Positions 45,101 through 58,088 of a DNA stretch of 64,000 nt are shown piece by piece. The notes under the pieces were generated by a model, which was given only the letters and a program-made list of their open reading frames with translations, ran no database searches and was not told the DNA's origin. This DNA is from Spirodela intermedia. Its lineage: Eukaryota; Streptophyta; Magnoliopsida; Alismatales; Araceae. Each line of letters starts with the position of its first letter. Position 1 is the stretch's first letter. Location of the stretch: NCBI GenBank assembly GCA_902729315.2, contig LR746276.1, forward strand, positions 515,001 through 579,000, read 5' to 3'. The translations under genes and the position numbers were made by a program.

Positions 45101-48100
45101 TCTTCTGCCTTTGGAATTCTTCATTTTTTTATGGTTAATCGGATAGGAAGCCATGCATATCTAGGAAAACAGGTCTCCAACAGAGTAAAGGATGGAGACT
45201 GAAACAAGGGCTTGGAAATTGCTCCTTGCCTTCTTTGCTCTGTTACACTCTTTAGGGCGAAATAACAGGATAATCAGGCATGAACATCAAGACGATTGAA
45301 ATCATTTGTGTGTATGCTTCTTTTTAAAATGATAACTTGTTCGTCCTAAGATTCCACATGATATGCCTTGATATCATTCGTTTAGAGTATAAAAAAACCA
45401 TTTCAATCATCAGAGGTTGACATCAGGAAAGAAACTTTTACGCACAATAGAGCGTAAACCTTTAAGACGCAATTTAAGAAAGATTACTTATTTATTATTG
45501 ATGAACATGAGCATAGCTGCAACTTCTGCTAACACAAAGTACACGTCAGATTTATAAAATATAAGAAAGATATCTGGACATAGGATTCGGCATAAATAAT
45601 GTGGCGTTTGTTGACATGTCCAGGAGAATGGGTGTTAATTTTCTCGAAAATTTTTGAATCTTGCATTCAATAATCTCTACCGGGTTAGATATGAATAATC
45701 CCAAAAAGTGTGCACAGTGTTTATGATATTAATAATCTCAAAAAGTAAGTGTAGACGCTTAACCAATGTCCTAGACACATACCTATTGACACATGACATT
45801 TATAATTCAGAAATTTTCTCTAAATTATGGCAAGAAAAGAAAACACGTATGAGACTATCCTCTTGACTCACTAGTATGATTGACAGAGTTTCGTAGAGAA
45901 AAATTTCTAGGGCACAAAAGTAAACTTTCCTATGTCACTGGATCACCTGGAAGTTGATGTAATGGTGCATCACTAGTTGTATCCATCATTATTCTTTATG
46001 CAGATGAAATTTGGGGCAAGCTTTTGTTAGTGGCGAAACACATTAATAACCCATATGGGACAATGAGTAGAAGAGATCGAAGAAGAAGAAGAAGAATAGA
46101 GAAAGGGTAGACAGAATATACACAGAACAATGCATATATTTTTATGTGACGTGAATATTTCTGGATCTAGGGCCTTGCAGTATGGTGAAGTAGCTATCAC
46201 TGGGAAGAAGAGAGGTTCTCCTTTAAAGATGTGGAGGCTATGGCTACACACACCCAATTTAAAACTTGGTCTTGGTCCTAAAAATTTCCTGAGCCACCAT
46301 TTTGTTGGTAACAGCCCCCTTGCGACTCTGGATTGCTCACTGCAAATTTCGATCTGCAAAGCACAGGGAAGCCTTACTAAGATAGTAGCAGTGCTACATA
46401 ATCCAGCAGCCTTTATAAAGGCACGTCTGAACTATATTATTTCGTCAGTTCTCGTGATCTGATGACGATAATAGGTTACAATCTTTTGGTTTAATCTGGA
46501 CTTTGCGAGGCTGAAATGCATGCTGAGTTGGCTGATTCCGTTCTGATTCTGCTCATGTCGTTAATACGCTATGATCTTATTTTTTCATTGCCAACTTTTC
46601 CTGTTGGATCTTGATTGTGCTGACGTCATTGTCTTTTTCAAAAGATATCATCCCTTTCATACTGAGCATATTTATATTTTTCTGTGGTGAAAACACTAAG
46701 TGCTCACTCTTTTACTGGTAACTTCGTGGATGATTGCATAGGCTGGTGTTCAAAATATGCATAAAGACAGCAAGTATGTTTTGTTTCTGGATGATGATGT
46801 TAGATTGCATCCTGGGTCAATTCGAGCTCTTACGTCAGAGATGGAGAAAAATCCCAAGGTCTGTATCTCAAGTTCTTACACTCCTCTCATGAGATTTTTG
46901 CTCCCGGTGTCATATGAACACTGCCCTCCTCCGTTTTTTTGGCATCCAGATATTCATTCAAACTGGATACCCACTCGACTTGCCTTCTGGAAGCTTGGGG
47001 AGCTACTGTATATATGAATATCATATGGTTCGACCCCTTTTCTCTTGTGGATTTTCATGCCCTTGGATGCATCAATAGAACTGTTTAAGCCGTGGCATCT
47101 GGCACCTCGGGTAAAGACTCGTCTAGGCTATTGTCACCATCTTGACACTCCTCATACATGTTCAATGCAGTGTTTTGAAGGCGTCGCCTAGACAACAGGC
47201 GGCTCAGACGCTCCAGGCGTCAAGCCATTGCCTTCCCTCGTTACTTACTTCAGAGCTTTTCTCTGAAAATTTTCTTTCTTTCAGCCTTGCTCGATGGGAT
47301 TTGCTACAGGTGGAAAGACGTTCTTCCTTTGGGGAGGGTGCATGATGGTAAGCCATTCACCCCTCGGAAAGCTTTCAGCCAGATTCTGGCACATTTCCTT
47401 TCTTACTTTTATTTTTTATATTCCTAGATGCATGCCGACGATTTCCGGAATAACTTATACGGCATGGTTTCTGGACTCAAAGATGGTGGATACTCCGACG
47501 ATATGACCCTGGCTGCAATAGCAGGTAGGTAATGTGGCCTGATTGCTATTCTTGGTAGGACCATGAGCTCAACCATCTGGAGCCTCCCCTTGAACCATCT
47601 GGACCTTGGTTCTCTTGCTTTACTTCTAATTCTGGGTTTCTTTTCCTGTCCCATTTTGAATTAGATTATATATATATATATATAGATATTCTGAATTATT
47701 TATTCTCTTAGATAAATTATCTTCAAATTTTTATTCTATTTCTACGGTGATCTGGTGTTATTGTTCTTGAGATTGAGCTCAAAATCACTGTCTGAGAACC
47801 ACCCAGCTGGTAAACTGAGAGATGGTATTGTTTTCAGGTGCCCACAAGAGATTAATAACATCGCCACCTGTTGCCATCTTCCCGCATCCTCTTGCAAGCG
47901 ACCTTACATTTTCGAGGTTTATTCTATTTTATTTATTTCGTTTTTAAAAATGAAAAAAATACTAAAGCATTGACTTTTGCCTCTGACCATCTGGGGGGCA
48001 GGTACTGGAATTACCTGAGAAAGCAGACATTCGTTCTGGAATCTTACATCTCCAGGGTCAACTGGTTGATGAATCGGGCATTATTCTCCTCACATTGCTA

Positions 48101-49132
48101 TCTATCTTGGGGATTTTTTTGCCCATATTTCATGGCCGCAGTACACGTGGCCGCAGCACTGCGAGCAAGATTCAGCGATTACCCTTTCAAGGAATCAACC
48201 TCCTCCTCCTGCGGTGAGCTCATCACCTGCTTGGCAGCTCCCCAAGCAGATTGTCCTTGATAAAAGTGTTCAACTATTCAAGGGTCTAGTGCCATGTCTT
48301 GCCTCTTCCCATCTTCAGGGTTGCTGCTGACTGCCTGCTTAGCTGCGTGCACCATCTTGGAACTCATTTCGATGTGGAACCTGACAAAAGTGGAAATCCA
48401 GCTGTGCAACATGTTATCTCCAGAGGGGCCTCCTTTATCTCTCCGTTCATATAACTGGGGGCTTGTAAGCATCCTTCTCTGCTCCGATGGAATATTATCT
48501 CTCCCTTCTAGCAATACAAACTGACCACATATTATATATATTTATATATATATATATATATATATTTGGAATATAAATAAATATTTAATTAGCATTTTGT
48601 TGGTCAGGTCTTCGTGGCTATGCTGGTGGACAACTTCCTATTCCCGGTCTCTGCTATGCGCTCGCATTTATCGCAGTCTATCAACTGGTCTGGCGTTCGC
48701 TACAACCTGAAGAATGGAAGGATAAGTAGGGTACATCCATCAGCTGATATTTTTTAAAAGTCAACGGTCTACCCTCCACGGTAGTTCCTTCTTGGCTGAC
48801 GGCCATTATTTATTTCATAAAATTGGAATGTCATGTATGCCAGCCGATTTAGTCAATTTCTTAATTATTATTAATTTAGCTAATTTCTTGTTATGTCGGC
48901 AGAAACCCATATTTGTAAAAGAAATTAATTCACACACATTTATATTTCAGTGATTAAAGTGGGATGTGTTGACTCTATGCAGATTGAAAGATGTGGAGAT
49001 CCTGATTACTCATACCTGGGAGGAAAGAATCTGCATGGGAAGAGGGAGGCCCCAGCCAAGGCAGCACCATTCCTCTGCTCTCTCTCTAGACTCTTCTCTC
49101 GGCAGGACCAGACGAAGAAGTTCGACTGCTAG
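42165..49132 (+). CDS. GCS: Ceramide glucosyltransferase (glucosylceramide synthase), GT21, 14 exons, 519 aa
   Basis: Exons 42165-42254, 43407-43462, 43576-43750, 44162-44263, 44651-44722, 46742-46858, 46950-47027, 47285-47347, 47428-47524, 47838-47916, 48002-48213, 48319-48464, 48608-48730 and 48983-49132, all GT-AG with consistent phase. It transfers glucose from UDP-glucose to ceramide at ER/Golgi membranes. An N-terminal membrane anchor (about 20-48) precedes PGLSVIMPVKGFGEHNFQNW, the acidic pair ESVDD, the DxD region VLFLDDDVRLHPG (about 179-191), TGYPLDLPSGSLGSYCIYEY, FATGGKTFFLWGGCMM and GGYSDDMTLA (about 272-281). RYWNYLRKQTFV (about 310) stands where the (Q/R)xxRW motif is expected. 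Three C-terminal membrane segments and a basic tail ending KKFDC follow. Length and motifs match Arabidopsis GCS (At2g19880). Exon 13 would read through to a nearby stop if unspliced. Confidence 0.95.
47165..47235 (+). repeat. hAT-like element end fragment in GCS intron 7
   Basis: CAGTGTTTTGAAGGCGTCGC, followed by a palindromic GC-rich run (CCTAG, AGGCGG, CCAGGCG), resembles the widespread plant sequence CAGTGTTTTAAA..GGCGCCTAGGCG found at ends of hAT-type elements. No opposite end or target duplication found. Confidence 0.35.
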
Positions 49133-49474
49133 CAGCTCCTCAGCCTTGCTAATCTGAGTTGCAGGTGTTGTCTCCTGCCCCTGGTAGCATCATTCTTCCA
49201 TATTAACATGCCAATGATGGCAATAAATTGGTCACTTTGATCCTTTATTTTTTCTCATCTCTTGTCCCACAGCGATGAGAATTCATCCAAATTGGAAACA
49301 TAATAGGGGATGATGAGTGGATGCTTGGACAGCTCGTGGGGAGATAAACCGAAAGGGGGAGGAGGGGGAGGAGGAGGAGGAGGAGGAGCAACCCTCATAA
49401 GGTTCACAATGCTGGAGAAATCTAAGAGTTTGGATCATCGTACATGGAGAAGAATTCATCCCGCAATGTTGGAG
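49133..49474. other. Convergent 3' flank, GCS (+) and MPC1 (-)
   Basis: A 342-bp overlap zone of the two 3' UTRs. Contains a (GGA)n/poly-G tract at about 49351-49389 that makes a Gly-rich open frame of no significance. Confidence 0.6.
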
Positions 49475-51575
49475 CTACTGTTCCTTTGCCTCCTCTTTCT
49501 TCTGTAAGTACCTGTTGAATCAGATCTTGAGTTATTTTCCCATTGGAACAATGAAATTAATCAAGACTTATAGTCCCACATTGAATGAACCATGTTATGT
49601 TTGGTTATTTTTCGCATGAGATGAATAATTTAAATCGTGTAAATACGAGCTTCTCCACTTATCATCCATGGGTTTTGAGCTGTACGGACTTCAACAATAA
49701 TGAATTAAAGAAAAATGAGTTCTTAGCTTGTTCTTCCTTCCCCAAGAATGAATTTTATGAAGACATTGTGTTATAGTAATTAGCGATATTTGCCCGAAAC
49801 AATGGATGCTCACCCTTGGGATTTGGCCCATCGACTGAGCTGATAGAGCTGGACCGTCTCATTGGAGGCGTGGCAGGCCAGGAGAAGGTAGTTGCGTGGC
49901 TGGACCATCCATGCGAATCTCATGAACAGCCCTGAATAGACGCACATGACTGCAAAAACATGCTAAATGAGACTATAGATAAGGGAAATATAACAAGAAA
50001 TATGTACTACGCTCCAGGAGGGGGAAGGGGGGTCGTCAGTAGATGGGCAACATCAGTAAGTGCATAGGCTTGTTATTGGATTAACCTTAGACATTGTGAC
50101 GGCCAAAAAAAGCAAATTAGATCCTATATTTCTTGGCTGTGAACCCAGAGATCAGTCGGTGATTCATTGGGATCTTCTTGTTCTGACCTTCTATATTTTC
50201 CTTGACAAAGGAGAGAAATTAACACAAAATTGATGAAAATGTAGTGACCCACATAAATTTATATGAAGCTACAGAACGTTGAGGATCTCATGAGCTAGGG
50301 AAATGGAGGCAGCTAGAATCACTTTCTTTCACCATTCAATGTCAGTCCAAATTTAGAAGAAAAAAAACTTATAAAGACCCATTAATATTTAGTTCAGAAA
50401 CATCCAAACCTGCAGTCATGTTGCCGGATATCATGTCAGGAGGCTTCTGGGTGTCCACCAACCCCTGCAATGGCATCCGCAAAGTGAATTCCTTGGGTAT
50501 TAAATATTTTTCATACCCCAAACAATGAAAACCATTGAGAAAAAGACGCATCCAAAGCACATTAAAAGGCAGAAAGGAACCCGCAATCCGACATCCTTTT
50601 GCAGATAGAAGGTAGATCAGTTGTCTGAAAATAATTTCTGCCATTTAAAGGAAAGATTACATAGCAATTGGGGCAAATCAAGCACAAGCATCCAATACTT
50701 TTGTCTGAATTCAAAGCGTTCTTTGAAGTCTGAAACAAGAATCACTAGCTCTTCCGAAGGAAAAGCTTTGTCTCACAAAATCCACAGCTCTTTGATCGCA
50801 TACTGGAGAGGACTTTGAGAAGATTTTGGGCAATTTGAGCCGTTAAGCACAATCTCCACTGCATTGTATAGCGCAGGTGAGACTCAGGAGATCATTCAGG
50901 CGTTCTGCGGTAGGCTTTATAGCCAGGAGATGAAGGTTAGGAGGTTAGCTAAGCTAATCCTCGGAAAAACAGGATCAAAGGATGTACCAGGAGCCCTGGA
51001 CAAGAGCAGGGCGATTGATTCAGCAGGGGGAGAACAGATCATCATGAGTAGCCCGTTTTCTTCCATTTTCTCTCTCCTCGGGAACCCATCTAGGAGGCTA
51101 GCTGGGTCTATCGGGCTGCGATCCTTCCGAACACAGTCGCCTCCTTAGAAAACTTGATCTAAGCCTTCGCCTCCACGTATTCCACATTCAGGTCGAGAGG
51201 CGATCAGAAGGAGACCCTAGAGTAGGGAAATCAAAAAAATCGCAGAAGTAGTCGCCGCTCCGATCTTCCGACGGCTCTCGGAAAGGGAACGGAGTTCTGG
51301 CGCTCGGCTTCGCTCATCCACATCCAGCCGAGGACATCAAATGTCGAAAGAAACAGGCATCCAACTGACTGGGGGAAACAGGCGACGAGGCGAACTCAAG
51401 GGAAGAGAGAAAGAAAGGGGAGATCAAACCGGCCGGCGGCAGAAGAGAGGCCAGATCGTCCCGGTAATCGCCAACGTACCGCGACGACGAAGCCCCAGTT
51501 GGCGATGGGACCCCAGAAGTGGGTGGTCTTCGGCCCCACGGGGCTGTTGAGGAACGCTCGGAACGCCGACGCCAT
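49475..51575 (-). CDS. MPC1: Mitochondrial pyruvate carrier 1, 4 exons, 107 aa
   Basis: Exons in transcription order: 51575-51480, 50464-50410, 49949-49814, 49511-49475. The protein contains [60 protein letters not shown] and [20 protein letters not shown], near-identical to plant MPC1. It forms the inner-membrane heteromer with MPC2-type subunits that imports pyruvate. The family has two or three membrane helices, and these hydrophobic segments are present. If exon 3 is not spliced it reaches a TGA after SRWAKSQG. Splicing at GG|GTGAGC to a 37-nt last exon restores the family ending [12 protein letters not shown] and the usual length of about 107-110. Head-to-head with POLD2. Confidence 0.95.
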
Positions 51576-52535
51576 GGCCCCTGCTCGACCGCAGGAGCGC
51601 TCCCCCCCTTTCCTCTCTCTCTCCTCTCTCTCTCTTCCCCTCGGACGATGCCCTCTGTGGTGGTTAGAACCTGGTCTCCGACAGGCAGATGGGGAGGAGC
51701 AGGGAGGGGTGAGGTAGAAGGGCAGGCCGGAGGGGTAAGTCAACCGTCTTCAGCGGTCGAGATGCGATCTCATCTTGCTGCTCCCTTTGACGCCTTTTCC
51801 ACCGTCCGATCTAATCTCTCTCTCTCTCTCTCTCTCTCTCTTCTGTCTTGTATCTTTGTTGTGTGCTGTATCAGGCTGGGGGCCCAACAATGGGAGTGGC
51901 TGACCCAACCCAATCGTTCTCGACGGTCGAGATGCATGGTGTTGCGTTTCGCGGCCCAATTAGTGAGCCCAATAAGTTCGAATGGTCGAGATGGGATGGC
52001 AGTAGACGCATTCATAAAAAGCCCAATTAACGGGCCCAATAATTTTTCGCGGAATGCTTACCGTCCGATCTATCCTCCTCCAAACACCGGGCCAATAACA
52101 TACCTCACTGAGACAGGAACGCTTTCGAGGTTTTGGGCGTCAAGGGATCTAATTTCGAAGAATTAACATTATTAAAAAATATGAAATAAATTTAAAAATA
52201 ATAATAATATAATTTTTTTGCACGTAATGTTAGTATCATGATATTAAATGCTCGCATTGAATAATCCATAAAAAATTCAATACCACCTTAAATTACACAT
52301 TTTTAAAAATAAAACTAAAAATAGATGTATACTTATTAAAAATGCATATATTTTGTGCAGAAAATATACTCGTGTATGATATGTATATGTACATGTAATA
52401 TAATAAGTTAATTAGGGTTTTTTTTTCAAATAAGGACTTTTTTGAAAATATAGGAGAGAGAGAGAGAGAGCGTGATGGAGGGAGGGAGTTTGTCTGGAAG
52501 GCGTCATTTTGGTCAGGTTTCCCGCCTCGGAATCC
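51576..52535. promoter_or_regulatory. Shared divergent promoter, MPC1 (-) / POLD2 (+)
   Basis: 960 bp between start codons. Site II-type words cluster centrally: GGGGGCCCAAC at about 51887, GCGGCCCAATTAGTGAGCCC at about 51952, AAGCCCAATTAACGGGCCCA at about 52019, and CGGGCCAAT at about 52087. The word GGTCGAGATG recurs at about 51758, 51926 and 51986. (CT)n lies at about 51814-51842 and (GA)n at about 52453-52470 in the POLD2 leader. A run of about 250 bp of AT-rich DNA follows from 52160. Confidence 0.65.
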
Positions 52536-55500
52536 ATGGAGGTTGAAGGCGGCGACCGGAAGTCGCTCCCGGAGAGGAAGCAGGCTTCCTATCGATCCTT
52601 CGTAACCCCCGCGTCCACTCAATCGCTGCCTCCTTCGTCTGCCTTCTTCTGTCGGGTTGCGTCTCAGGGTTCTCCGTTTTTGCTTCCAGGACGACCATTT
52701 CGTGATCAGGAATGAGAAATACAAGGGGCAGCAGTACAGCCAAATCTACTTCATGCGGCTGCACAACATGAGGAGCCTCATGTACTCACTGGTTCCCAAG
52801 TGGAAACCTAACGTGCCTGGTGAGCCTCGTCCAACTTCTCTAGTTGCTTTCTTATAGCTCATGTAATCTATGGTTCCAAAGTTTGAACCCTACACTGGAC
52901 TTTGGAATGTATTCTGTTGGATTCGCCTTTGGAATGAACTAGAACAATTTGACGCATGGGTCTGGTGCTCCGGAATCTGCGTTCAACTGGGTTTGAACAG
53001 TAGTTGGCTGAGGCTTTACTGAATTTGTAGTTGGAGGGATGGAAAGCCATTAAATGCTTGGTAAACTGACTGGCGTTGGGTAAACCCCAGGGAGTGTATG
53101 AACCATTGATACTCCTCTCACCATTTCAGCCCCAAGCTGGTTCGAATGCACAGTCCCTACTCTGTGGGACTTGTCATAAAATAAAAATAAACCTTCCAAA
53201 TAAATAATTTTTGCATGTCCGAATTTAGAGTAATTTCTAACGAAAATATGCCCGCTTTGAAGTTCTGATCTGTAGCTCCACATACTGTCTATTAGGTGAA
53301 GAACAAATGGCTTCTGTTGTTTCTCTTTCAGAAGGGGAAAAAAAAAAAAAAACTTCCTGCAGTTTCAAGAGTTCTAAAGAGGTTTCCAGTTATTAACCCA
53401 GGGTTCATACTTTGTGATGCAGTTTGTACAGTTTTGGGTCTCGAGGAAGGCAAGGAGTGCGTCATAGTTGGAACCATATACAAGCACATGAAGCTCAAAC
53501 CTTCAATTCTCGATGAATACTCCAAGGAGGTTCTCTGCATGACATCCAATCGAGATTTTATACGCATTGTTTCGCTTCGTTGATACATGTTTAGTAACTT
53601 TATTATTCCCATCCTTGTCTTTTCATTTTTGCAGAGATCTGTCATTCCTCTTGTAAAGCCTCACAATTTTGTGCATCCAGACGATCACCTTATTCTGGAA
53701 GATGAGAGTGGAAGGGTCAAACTTGCAGGGTCTATGCTTGCACCTTCTGGGTTTGTGACAGGTCAAGTATCCTAACTTATCAGATTTAAAGACGACGGAT
53801 AGAGTTTTCTTTGAGTTTCTGCCTTGGGGGAGCTCTTTGCTGTGAATCCATGGTTCCCCTTCGTTGTCTAGATACTATCAACCTTCATAACTAGGCTGTG
53901 ACCATCGTCGTTTAGAATGGAAAGCATGGTAAGTATCTCACAGTACGGTGTCTGTGGCAGGAATTGTCATGGCCCTTCATGGAAAGGAAACAAGTGATGG
54001 TGCATTTTTCGTTCAAGATGTTCTTGTAGCTGATCTGCCACCACAAGTACAGCGTCCACTCAGCTCAGGTAACACAGCGCTTAATATCTTTATTATATAT
54101 CGTCAATTTTTTTCTCTCATTTTCATATATTTTCCTATGATCATCCATTTTTGGGTACTTAAAACGTCATAATATTCATGTTAACCAAGAATATAGTTTT
54201 TCTTTCTACTTGTGCTTAATCTTCTATTTGTTATATCATTAAAATATATTTCTGCTGAATCAATATAAATTAGTTCAAGAGTTGTTATGTGGAACAACGT
54301 TACGGCTGCTTTGTAGAATGGTTGAGGGCAATTAGGCAATTAGAACCTGACATTCATTCCGTTTTGACCTTCTCCTTTGGGAATGACAAATAGCCGTTTC
54401 ATTGATGCTTAAATCTGCATGATCCGGGTCGCACCTCAGAAGACAAATATGTAGTTTTCATATCGGGACTCACTGTTGGTGGAAGCTCGTTCAATCCTCT
54501 CCAGTTTCAACTTCTCGTTGACCACATAAGTGGCCATTTAGGCGATGACGAGGTGTGCACTCTGTCTGTTGCCCCCCCCTCTTAACATGGCTACAACCTT
54601 TACTCTGGACCGTAGAACAGTCATAGATATGCTGGGGTTTCTTGATAGGAGCAACACATGGCATCAAGAATCGTTCGGGTTGTGATCGCTGGGAATTCTG
54701 TTGAAGTTCCAAGAGGCGTCCTCACTGGTCAGGTAGCATATCCTCTCTCCGTTGACCTTTATATTATTTTTGATGCGTCATCAATTGAATTGGGTGCCCA
54801 TATTAAATATAGGTTATTGGATTCTGCAGGTGGTGGCTCCAAAAGAACAATCCAGAGTCTTTGAGCCAATCAAAGAGCTTGATATGTCGTTGACCCAGGT
54901 TCTTTTCTGCTACAATCACGCTGGGTTTTATTCTTGCTGAACAGATTTAAAAAAAAAAATTCATATTTTTCCTATTTCTCTGAGAAATTACTGAATTTTT
55001 ATATTGCATTCGACCCAGTTTCGAAAAAAAGAAGAAGATATTTTTTGTTAGCTGCGCGATTCTGTTCTGTGCAGCTTGCAGCATCAGTATCTGTGGATAT
55101 CATGCCCGGGGCAAATGACCCTGCAAATTTTTCCTTACCTCAGCAGGTCCTAATTTCCTATTTCAGAAATCTAATTATATATTATTAATATTATTATTGT
55201 AATTTTAATTTTTTGCAAATATTCGTTTAGTTTATGCATCACTTCTGTGAACATTTAATCCCACACACTTCTTCTCTTGCTTTCCTTCCAGCCCCTGAAT
55301 CGGTGCCTTTTTCCTGGAGCTTCTCTTTACAACACTTTCACGTCATGCACCAATCCTCATATATTTGAGCTCGACGGTGTCTGGTAAATGGATGAATTTT
55401 CCTAAAAAATGAACCCTATCATTGTTTAATATTACGAATGGAGGATAAATAAAACCATTTTTTTTATTTATGGAACAATTTTTTTTTATCATTCATATGC

Positions 55501-56298
55501 TGAGAAATAAATATTTTCTATGCAAGCTCCAGAAGAAATTATTAGTAATGTTGAAGATGATGCCCATGTGAATTTCTTTTTTAGGTTCCTTGGGACATCT
55601 GGTCAAAACATAGATGATCTTGATAAGTATTCTGATGCCAAAGATAGGCTGGAGTTTCTGGAGAGGACGTTAAGATGGAGGCATCTGGCACCAACGGCTC
55701 CAAACACTCTCGGCAAGTCAACTCTTTGTGTCATTTTCTCGTTTTTTTGACTTGGGTTTTCCTTGCTCCCGTCTTTTTTTTTTTTTGGCTTTGACTGTGC
55801 CGTTGACTTCCAGGATGCTACCCCTTCACCGATAGGGATCCTTTCCTCATAGAGAGATGCCCGCACGTCTACTTTTGTGGTAATCAAGATAAATACGAAA
55901 CCCAAGTGATAGAAGGTACGGAAAGCATCTATATCTGGATAATCTGGCTTCAGATTCATTGACTTTTGTTTAGAACATTCTATTTATAGCATTCTTTTGC
56001 TGTATGACTTGGGAGGCTCTGATCCATTTGTTCTTCTTTCCAGGATCCGAGGGCCAACTAGTTAGACTCATCTGCATTCCCAGATTTTGCGAGACCGGAA
56101 CCGCCATTGTGGTATGGATCTTATATAAGATCGTTTTATTAATTAGCAAACTTACATAATTTCAGAATAATATTAGCTGTCCATTTATTTCATAAAAAAT
56201 AAATTCCAGATATTAAAGCCACCCTCCGATTTCTGCAGCTTAACATCAGGACTCTCGGCTGCCACACTCTTTGTTTGTCTACGAATTTTGACCTCTAA
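52536..56298 (+). CDS. POLD2: DNA polymerase delta small (regulatory) subunit, 14 exons, 441 aa
   Basis: Exons 52536-52601, 52690-52819, 53423-53529, 53635-53761, 53961-54068, 54440-54552, 54649-54732, 54830-54898, 55075-55146, 55292-55383, 55585-55712, 55814-55915, 56044-56111 and 56239-56298. Phases agree throughout and length matches plant POLD2. An OB-fold N-terminal half ([63 protein letters not shown]) is followed by the inactive phosphodiesterase-like domain ([125 protein letters not shown]). It scaffolds the catalytic and accessory subunits of the replicative polymerase in the nucleus. Intron 11 uses a GC donor (G|GCAAGT at 55713); all others are GT-AG. Confidence 0.95.
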
Positions 56299-56911
56299 AG
56301 CTAGTTGCTAATCTCCAAAAGTCAACGCTCATCGCCATGGGGAAAGCGAACCAGGTGAGCTGTTAAGCTGTGACTAATCTGAGCTCGGCGACTGTGAATA
56401 CACACTAATTTGCTAAATGTTTCCCCTTTTTCTGGGTCTAATGATGAGATGAGGCCGGTGGCCGTGTCACTTATTTGATGATCTTGAGATTATTCGGGTT
56501 AAAACTTATGTCGTCTTCATATTAATTAAAGTGAAACTAAAGAAAAAATATGATAATTTCTCCAACTTTGAGTGATTAATCTTCGTGAATTGTCTCATCT
56601 CTGTGTAAATTTGCGCTTTGAGACTAGTAATCAAGCCCATGTTTGGTGACCCTGGGCATCAGTGACCAGGCTCCTGCCCAGAGAAAAGCCTGGAAAGGGG
56701 TTCCATATGCGAATGACTGGCTGGCTGCTCATCTCTCTCTCTCTCTCTCTCTCTCTCTTCCGACTGCAAGAATTTCTAGCTCTTACGAAATATTTCTTGA
56801 ATCAAGCTTGCCCTGCTCCATTGTTCAGGACTTTTATAGCATCATCATGAAGACGAGGTCCCTTAATCACCTCATGTTTTCTAACCCATGCTAATAGTAG
56901 ATTGCCCACTG

Positions 56912-56950
<39 letters not shown>

Positions 56951-57641
56951 TCGCTGTCCCCTGAGGTCCCTTGATTCAAAGGGGAGAGGTGGGGCCCAGC
57001 TGCCGAGCTTAGTCTCTAGACCGGGCTGCTCAAACTGACGTGGGTTCGACCCGTTAGCACCTTGGGGTGGATGGCTTTTGCTTGTTGCATGTTCTCTGCA
57101 CCTTGAACACGCAAGAACTAGCCTTCCAGAGAAATCCACTCGGCAGAACAAGCGAGAGTAGAGAGAGAGGGAGAGAGACATACGTCTGTCTTGCCTCCTC
57201 CATGGCGATATCCACAAAACAGACTCCAGCGCCTGGTTTCAATTTTGCACTCTACTACAGTTCACTGGAATAAGCTAGCACGAAACGAAGGTATCAGCCA
57301 GGGCCGCGCCCGAACTGGAGCCCGAACCCCAAGCGGGCTTGGCCCGATGACTTGACATCCGGGTTCCGGGCTTTGATGAGGTCTGTCCCGACATCTCATT
57401 AATCTTCCTCCTTCCCCGCCGACCCTCGAGATGCCGTCACCCGGACCTCACTTTGGGCCCGGCCCGAAATCGTGACTTAAAAATACATGGCTCTAAAACC
57501 CCTGTGATATTTCCCAAGCCGGGGGAGCAGAGTTTGGAGGAAGAGGAAGAAGCCCTCACCATCGATCCGAAAGGCTGGCAGAGGCGCGAGAGGATGCCCC
57601 CCAAGGAAGCTTTGTCCAATTCTCTCTCTTCTTCTTCTTCT

Positions 57642-57676
<35 letters not shown>

Positions 57677-58052
57677 GGCCTTTAGGCCCCGCTGAATGAC
57701 GGGCCGGGCCTATTTTCGTTAGGGGCTCAAGAATCAGGCCCGTTCGAGAAAGAAACTCCAGTTTGATACCCACTAATATGGAGAACACATAGAATCGAGA
57801 AAAATAAAGTTTTAATAATAAATTATTATATCACTCTATTTTACAGTAAATTAAAATAATATTTTTCTGGGCAGGAAGATATATTTTTTCCGATTCGGGT
57901 ACATAAAAATAAAACATGTCATTAGATATCATCTGCTTCTCTTCACGGGTTTCCCATGTTCTCTCGGGTCTCGATTGCCCCTCAGGAATCGCGGAAAAGC
58001 CCGAAAATCGGATCAATCCAGCCATTTGGGGGCTTTCTCATAAGTGATTTCT

Positions 58053-58088
<36 letters not shown>

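Noticed and set aside
44852-45202. 116-codon ORF in GCS intron 5
   Set aside because: The GCS reading continues from exon 44651-44722 to 46742 with family-consistent sequence; the ORF adds nothing recognisable.
46027-46462. 110-codon ORFs on both strands in GCS intron 5
   Set aside because: Mutual shadows without a domain; possibly old repeat sequence but no diagnostic motif.
48950-49157. Separate small ORFs near the GCS end
   Set aside because: They overlap the last GCS exon, whose correct frame (IERCGDPDYSYLGGKNLHGK) is conserved.
56891-57242. Minus-strand ORFs of 62 and 108 codons
   Set aside because: Repeat-containing, no domain, no splice or conservation support.
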